Source: Fagopyrum homotropicum (taxonomy: Eukaryota > Streptophyta > Magnoliopsida > Caryophyllales > Polygonaceae). From it: a stretch of DNA of 64,000 bases. Positions 57,480 to 64,000 of the stretch are shown piece after piece; position 1 is the first letter of the stretch, and every line of letters begins with the position of its first letter. The notes under the pieces were generated by a model, which saw nothing but the letters and a program-made list of their open reading frames with translations, searched no databases and had not been told where the DNA came from. The stretch covers positions 16,398,001-16,462,000 of the forward strand of contig BSWB01000008.1 in NCBI GenBank assembly GCA_033239125.1, in the 5' to 3' direction. Position numbers and translations under genes: made by a program.

Positions 57480-59967
57480 TAAACATAATAATTAAAAAAA
57501 AGAGCTTAATTTATTTTTTTAAAAATATTTTTTATATTATTAACTTGACTTACAAAAATAATATCCACATCACACCATTAATCCATTTTTTGATGACATC
57601 TCAGATTCTTTTGCCACGTCATCGTCGAAGTTAGTATTTTTTTCGGAAAAGTAAGATATGTTATTTTTGGTACAGACGTTGATAGTTTGTATCACTCCTA
57701 TTAATTTTCAAAGTTGGTATTATTTTGAGTTGAATGTTGATAGTTGATATTATTTTGGGTTGTTTTTCGTTATAAATATATTAAAGGACTATGTCAGATT
57801 TCATTTCTTATTTGAGAAACTTTTTTCTACTCATTACCTTGATTCTAACATGCATCCTATAACCCTTAAAAGGATTTCTTATCTATTTTTAAAATTATTT
57901 TTTATTTAAAGAATTATTTTAAGAACCTCCCTCTTCCATCCCAAAATTTAACATATTTTTTTAAATTTACTTTGAATTATATAACTCCACTAAAACACCT
58001 CTTACTTCCCTGACAAAAAAAAAATAAATATTTCCTTTGATTCGTGTGAATCAGGTAGAAACTTGACAGAAATCATTTCTTTCCTGAAAAACTTTTTTGG
58101 TAAAATTGGCAATTAGCCCTTTTAAGTAAATCAATTGAGAAAGAAGATCCATAGTATTTGAGATTGGTATTTTGACCCCCTATAAAATAGAGTAGAGGAA
58201 ATATAGTACAAAAAGAGGACAAAGTTTAGCAACCCAACGGATGTAACATGTTATACTATCTCACATATCACATCAATCAGCAAAAGGAATTCCCAACATC
58301 CTTACTTTCTCACCTATTACCCAAAAATCCGCTTACCCAAATAATGTCACAATCATACCAAAAATAAATTTGTCAAAGTACATAAATATACTCGAAAACA
58401 ACATACCCAAAAAATCATATATCAAAATAAAACCATATCCATAAATTGGATAATATTTTATATTTATACCCAATTTAAGCATCACTTAATACAAAAATCA
58501 TACCCAATTTAAATTTGTCATACCCAAAATTTTCAAAACTCGGTATTATACACAAACATCAATATCAAATGACATTTGGTCATTACCCAAAAATCCGTTT
58601 GACATTTGATCATTATAACACAGTTTGGGTAACAATAAAACATACCCACGATATCACTTTAAATATAATTAATAATAAAAAATATACTACAAAGCCAATA
58701 CACGTATAAAAGCATACCCAATTTGAATTTGTCATAACCAAATTTTACACAAATCCATATTGTACACAAACATCAATACCAAATGACATTTGGTCATTGT
58801 AACACAGTTTGGATAATCATAAAACATACCAAAAAATATTACTTTAAGCATACTCAACAATAAGAAACATACCACAAAAATAATAAACTTATACCCAATA
58901 ATTAAAAAAATACTACAATTCATATTGGGTAACGAAAACAATGTCATCCAAAAAAATTAAACATTCATGGACTTGAAAATTTCATCAAACTAGCTACATT
59001 AACCAAAAATGAAAAGTAAACATGTAAAAAAGATACTTAAACCAAAAGTAAATATCTAATCACCATCATTTGAATTAGAGAAATTATTGTCCCTATTTTA
59101 TAGTTTCCATAGCTACTGTTTCTTCTTTTTTGTATAGATGCATAGTTTGCAAAAGAGAATTTTAAGGGGTACTATTTTCCTAATTAATTTTAACTTTTTT
59201 CCACTCATGACATTCATTCTTTAACCCATTTTGATATTTATATTTATTTTTATGTTAAGATAAGAAATAACTAAAGATACTCTCACTATTTGGGTGATAG
59301 ATGCCTTAATTTTATATAAACAAATTGCTAAAGAAACTCACAATTTCTAGGATGTATGTGCTCTAATATTTGCTACAAATTTCGTTGATGCTATGAACAA
59401 GTTGCACATACATCCTGAAGAACGGACAATTTCGTGACGTTTCTTATTGGTTGTCTTACGTGTTTAATAAGTTGTTTAATAGTTGGCATTTAATAGTTGG
59501 CATACTGAATTCTTTACATAAGGAACTGGTTTAGATCAATACTAACATGATGATTATGACTTTTTTTTTAGTTATATCAAATATTACCACGTAAAGTCTG
59601 AAATATAAATTTACTAACTTGCAAACTCGAAAAAAAAGGTGTATGCTTGCCTTGCAAGCTATAAGAAAGCCAAACAAATAAAAAAGTATTATATTTGTTT
59701 TGCAAGCGATATGAAATGAAAAAAAGGAGAATTAATTAAAAAAAATTATCAATAAAATTTTATTCGCAATATTAGTTTTTGTATTTGAACATCGATAGAT
59801 TTAACAACATAATTATCAAATACTAAAAGCAAAAAGACATATAAAAAACAACTTATAACATAGTATGATGACCGTTTATCTTGATCTATATAAATACTTG
59901 CTCAATTTATATTCGTACTTGAGTGTGAAGAGAGTTTATGACATCTATTTATATCAAAGCTTACAAA
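57480..59967. other. AT-rich intergenic DNA with tandem repeat
   Basis: No gene. 57590-57780 is the partner arm of 49139-49327. 58540-58930 holds two diverged copies of a roughly 200-bp unit (ACACAAACATCAATA, AAATGACATTTGGTCATT, AACACAGTTTGG, AAAACATACC). The word TACCCAA is frequent from 58320 to 58900. Beyond 59200 it is plain AT-rich DNA. Confidence 0.55.
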
Positions 59968-60531
59968 TCTATATACAAATATATAAATAAAAGGCATTGC
60001 GTCACATGTTATTTCTAATTCAACTTTGCATCATATATCAGCTTCTCGTACATTTTTACTTTATAATTATACTAATTAATAAATAAATAAACTCTTTTGA
60101 TATAACAATAAATATAATATTTTTATTTATTTTATCGAAATCTTCAACATACTTTTAAGATATTCTTATCAAATATTTTTAAAAAATTTTAATATAGCAA
60201 TAAATATATTATTTTTAGATTTATTCTGATCGCAATCTTCAACATACTTTTAATATAATTAGATATATAGATTATTATATTATAATATAAATGTGACATC
60301 TTTTTCATTTTTTAAGAAAAAATTAAAAAGTTTAAAACTACCTAAGATAACATTTTTTAAAAAATTTTTTTAATTATTTATCTAAAATTATATTATGAAA
60401 TTTTAATTTCTTTTTGAGTTAGCTAATTAACCATTATGATACATCAATTTTTTTTAATTAATTTAAAAAAAAATTATTTAGCCATTAAAATTTAAAATTA
60501 CAACCGTGTCAAGGCACGAAAGTTACACTAG
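59968..60531 (+). mobile_element. candidate non-autonomous Helitron
   Basis: The 3' end has the expected form: a small hairpin CGTGT-CAAG-GCACG (about 60505-60518), then about 10 bases and CTAG (60528-60531), followed by T. The 5' end TCTATATACAAATATATAAA at 59968 is preceded by A, so the element would sit between A and T with no target duplication, as Helitrons do. It is 564 bp long and has no coding capacity. The 5' end is chosen by resemblance only. Confidence 0.5.
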
Positions 60532-60955
60532 TATAAATTTATATCCAAATATTGAAGAAGATTGTATGATACACATATGAGAAGATTACATTAGTCTTTA
60601 GAAAAAAAATTACAGTAAAACTTTTAAACTAAAATAAATTTGTATACATATTAAAGAAGATTATATGTATAAAAATGATCTTTAAATGGTTTTGTTAAAA
60701 AAGTTATACGGTGACGTAAATTTTAAACGTTACTCGTGAGTGTCCCAATCAGGTTAAATTATCGATGTCACAATTAATTTATGCATATATGATTAATATG
60801 GACTTGATGAAAAAAAAAAATGAAGATCCAACCAGAATTGAATACAATTGTGATCTCCCAAGGGTAAAACATGAACATTAAGCGAACTTAATAACTAATA
60901 GGTTGTCACTTCAATTTCGATATTTGTTCTCCGAGTTTAATAACCTCTTGAACCA

Positions 60956-60956
<1 letters not shown>

Positions 60957-61020
<64 letters not shown>
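60957..61020. repeat. (AT)n microsatellite
   Basis: About 64 bp of uninterrupted TA/AT followed by AGATAGATATAGATA. Confidence 0.95.
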
Positions 61021-61023
<3 letters not shown>

Positions 61024-61576
61024 TAGATATAGATACAGACTCATGTAAACAGTCTTTATAGTGTTCAATGAGAATGAATAGCGGCCCTTGATCTGATTAA
61101 TCCGAAGGCTGAAATGTTACCTAAATATTCTCTAAAAAATACAAACCACTCTCCTGATTGGAATGTGTAATACACTCTCCAAATTAAGGCAATTTTGATA
61201 TTTTTTTAATAATTATAAATAAAATCTTCTTCCACTATTTTAGGCAGTTACAATTTACAGAATCTTCCAATTGATTAATAAGGATATTAAAGAATATCAA
61301 CACAATCGTTCGAACGCATAATTATCCATTTGGCTGCAACGTTGTGCTGAAACTACATGGTCTCCATTGTCGCCGGAAACCTAACCATATCTTCGCCGGA
61401 ATAATTAACAGTAAGTGATTCGTTTTCAGTATACAATCTACCCATCATCAACCACTCGGTTTTTGTTCTTCAAACGTTTTGAGTCATTTTACAGTCTTAC
61501 GTTTTTTATCATTATATGTCCACATTTATCGGTTGATTTGTGTAGGGCATTCTGGCAAGCAACATTTTCGACATCG

Positions 61577-62246
61577 ATGGAAGAAGGTAAGTGAATGTGA
61601 AACATCATACACGATTAAATTAATATATCAACAGATATTTGGTTTCATAATAACGAATATATGTGACTATACTTCCGAATATGTTCTATAACATGGTTAC
61701 GAAAACAGATATGACACCAGTTATGGTTTACCCACTCATCAAACATTAAACATACTCGTAATCGTTAGCTATATTTCAATTATCAGATTATAAATATGTA
61801 GTGAATTTTTTACAGATTTCGGAAATAAAAGGGATTGGGATGTTGATGGATTCGGCATTGATGCTAACATGGAGAGTATGGATGATTTTTATGAAGCAGC
61901 GGCAAATGAAGAGCTCAACGATGCAATAGACATGACGCAATCACCGGCGAAAACAAAATATTGGACTCCACAGTACGATGAATCCATACATCCATGTATT
62001 GAAATGTGTTTCAAGACACCGGAGGAAGGTATCAATTTTTATAAGGCATATGCTAAAAAGGTCGGTTTTGATGTTCGTTTGTCATCTTCCCGTGTATGCA
62101 CAAAAGACGGGACTCTATTGCATCATCGCATATTGTGTAGTCGTTCTCAAGGAAAATGTACCCACTACCGGAAAGTGTCAAACAATTTCACTCTTTATAT
62201 CATGTACGTTGTGAAACTTGTCTTAGATGAATGTGATATTTCGTAA
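61577..62246 (+). CDS. FAR1/FHY3-type DNA-binding domain protein, start of gene (partial)
   Basis: A 10-nt coding exon ATGGAAGAAG (61577-61586) with a GTAAGTG donor joins in phase to an exon from 61816 (after TTTTTACAG), giving M-E-E-D-F-G-N and then the open frame to 62246. The second exon has an acidic N-terminal segment and the FAR1 DNA-binding domain (FKTPEEGINFYKAYAKKVGF, VRLSSSRVCTKDG, RILCSRSQGKC). The FAR1 family derives from Mutator-like transposases and includes both domesticated regulators and genes still inside elements. No MULE transposase, SWIM finger or further exon is found downstream; diverged repeats follow. The last codons before 62246 may be intronic. It is either a truncated gene or a first exon whose continuation lies outside the window. 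Confidence 0.7.
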
Positions 62247-62249
62247 TCG

Positions 62250-63290
62250 GTGAACTACTATAATGAATTCTATAACCAACTGTGGTGTTACTTGTTATAT
62301 TTACTCGATCATACACACTTAATTCGTTCATCTGAATCCGGTACACGAACAGTATAATATCCAGAACTTATATCGAATATATTCTGCAACTATATCCTTT
62401 ATATTCCATACTTATATCGTTTATATTCAATAAGAAGAAAACTTACTAATCTATCATTTTTTTGTATGGTTATCGGTGTTTGCATACAAGATAACGTTCG
62501 TCTTCCTATGTTGGTTGTGTTATTCTCACCGTTTTTGTGAAGACAAATTATTTCCAAAAAAGGAACCATTGATAGAAATATTATTTCCGGTAATATAGAA
62601 ATATTTATAACTATATTCGTTAATATAGAAATATTATTTCCGGTAATCTTGTTTGTAATACGATTACATTTTATAGTATTGAAACACCAAATAAGAAAGT
62701 GTAAACTCCATTACCCAAGCGTACATGTTGCGTTCATTAACATATGACACACTAAAATATTCTATATCCGGTAACTATATCTTGTATATTCTATAAAATA
62801 TATCGTTCATATTCGGTAAAAAGTACATTTTCTAATCCGTCATATTATCTATGGTAAACGGAGTTTGCGTACAAGATAACTATCATCTTCGTATGTTTCC
62901 TCAAGTGTAAAGGTTGTGCTCTTTAACATGCAACACCTAATATATGAAGCATCTATTAACTATATCATGTATATTCTGAAATTATATCGTTCATATTCAG
63001 TAATGAGTACACTTACTAATCTATCATATTATGCATGGTAAACGGTGTTTGTATACAAGATAAAGATTGCCTTCCAATGTTTGTTGTGTTATACTCACTG
63101 TAGCAAAAGAGTTTTCCGAAACAACATATCAAAAGAGTTTGACATTGTAGCATAGAACTTTGACATTAATAAAGACAGGAGTGTCAAACGCATTAATCCC
63201 TACATAAGTGATTCAAATATCCAAAAAGAGAAAGAAACTGTAGCATATAGTTTTGACATAGTGTAGCAAAATAGTTGTCCGGAACAACAT
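62250..63290. repeat. diverged tandem repeats, at least three units
   Basis: A unit containing CTAATC(T/C)(A/G)TCAT, GTTTGC(A/G)TACAAGATAA and ATATCGTT(C/T)ATATTC occurs at about 62400-62525, 62780-62920 and 62950-63095. The spacing is unequal (about 380 and 180 bp), so some units are partly deleted. No coding sequence is seen. Confidence 0.7.
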
Positions 63291-63329
63291 ATCAAAATAA
63301 CAACTTGAATCGTCTATTCCTCATCATCC

Positions 63330-63800
63330 ATAGCATTGTCAGTCTTCAATGCCCCTCTAGCAACTATACGCGGTATTTCTGGCAACGCTGTGTTTTACCA
63401 TGTCAAGATTTCTGAAATCCTTCCATGTGATCAGTTGATACTATGCACTTGTTCAGTCCGTAGTTGAAAACGTTGTACATTTCTTCGAACTCAACGCCCC
63501 CTTCGTCACCAATTGAAAGTAGATGCGTACAAGTCTGTAACAATTTTTAACGTTATCTTCCACACGGAAACAAAACAACTATTAGTGAATAAAAAAGTAG
63601 TATGCTATCGAATATAAATAATAAAAGGACCGAATAACAAGTTGTATTTCCATTTTACCATGCATTAAACCCACACAAAAAAGATCTTTGGTGAATTTTC
63701 GCCTCTAAACCACTCAAGTGCGTTCAGATACGATGCCCAAGCATCCACAAGTGCGTTCGGAAAAAAAACTCATAGCCCTTAACACCAATCATTTATGAAC
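63330..63800 (-). pseudogene. weak minus-strand coding fragments, possibly Ulp1-like
   Basis: On the minus strand about 63770-63690 reads ALVDAWASYLNALEWFRGE, a pattern I associate with the region before the peptidase domain of plant transposon-borne Ulp1-like proteins. After an acceptor-like TTGTTACAG, about 63535-63400 reads CTHLLSIGDEGGVEFEEMYN and then NYGLNKCIVSTDHMEGF. The two pieces are in different frames and no catalytic residues are visible. The assignment is tentative. Confidence 0.3.
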
Positions 63801-64000
63801 ATACAAGTATTGAATGGCTGCAGCCTAACTCGCATTCGACAGGGCATGAACGAACATTCAACAATAATGGACAACCAATCCAATTCGGCAACCATATTTC
63901 AAAATAAAAAAACAAATCCGAAAACCATAATCGGAATCAATGCACCGGAAATTACATTGATATCGACAATACCTCGAGTGACGGAGGGGAGCGGCGAGAC

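Noticed and set aside
1..64000. CRISPR array, tRNA, rRNA or bacterial-type operons.
   Set aside because: I saw no such structures; spaced repeats here are LTR motifs, and the spliced host gene shows a eukaryotic nuclear genome.

Overview
This window looks like repeat-rich nuclear DNA from a dicotyledonous plant. It is dominated by nested LTR retrotransposons, and it has a LINE, a PIF/Harbinger DNA transposon, a Helitron-like insertion and AT-rich intergenic DNA. Only one conventional, apparently intact host gene is visible: a ten-exon HD2-type (plant-specific) histone deacetylase at 43198-46588. The species cannot be fixed from the sequence alone.

Layout. 1-8467: 3' part of an Athila-type Ty3/gypsy element ('Athila-A': pol, env-like ORF, 3' LTR), inserted into the protease region of a second Athila family ('Athila-B1', 8468-17728). 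B1 has lost its integrase, and a miniature LTR element with an 82-bp internal region (12332-13680) plus a reverse-oriented LTR-like piece (13685-14511) sit in or beside its env-like ORF. 17729-21960: non-coding. 21961-28646: defective Tekay/Del-type chromovirus ('Tekay-C') with a perfect TTGTT target duplication. 29072-35650: minus-strand LINE split by an Athila-A solo LTR (30594-32302, target duplication ATGTG). 38866-42929: two-gene PIF/Harbinger element (target duplication TTA) ending about 270 bp upstream of the HD2 start codon. 43198-46588: the HD2 gene. 49961-57474: solo LTR of a Tekay-C relative ('Tekay-D', target duplication TAATT), itself split by a gag-only Athila-B copy ('Athila-B2', 50603-55873, target duplication GCTGG). 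57480-61030: AT-rich DNA with tandem repeats, a Helitron candidate and an (AT)n tract. 61577-64000: a FAR1-type DNA-binding-domain gene start, diverged tandem repeats and weak minus-strand coding sequence resembling plant Ulp1-like proteins.

The autonomous-type transposon genes are all broken by stop codons, frameshifts or deletions, so the window records successive insertions and decay. The HD2 gene is the exception: the exons join in phase to 309 codons, one intron has AT-AC ends with U12-type signals, and its promoter has site II and telo-box motifs typical of nucleolar/ribosome-related genes.

The most unusual pattern is in the LTR families. Each carries its own GC-rich, self-complementary word repeated in matching places. 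Athila-A has TTCCACGGCCGTGGAA-type palindromes and Athila-B has CACCTCGACCGAGGTG-type motifs; Tekay-C and -D carry other GC-rich words. In A and B the words lie upstream of the TATA box, downstream in the transcribed LTR, and in the pol-env spacer. Two or three non-coding blocks are also shared by the otherwise different families A and B.
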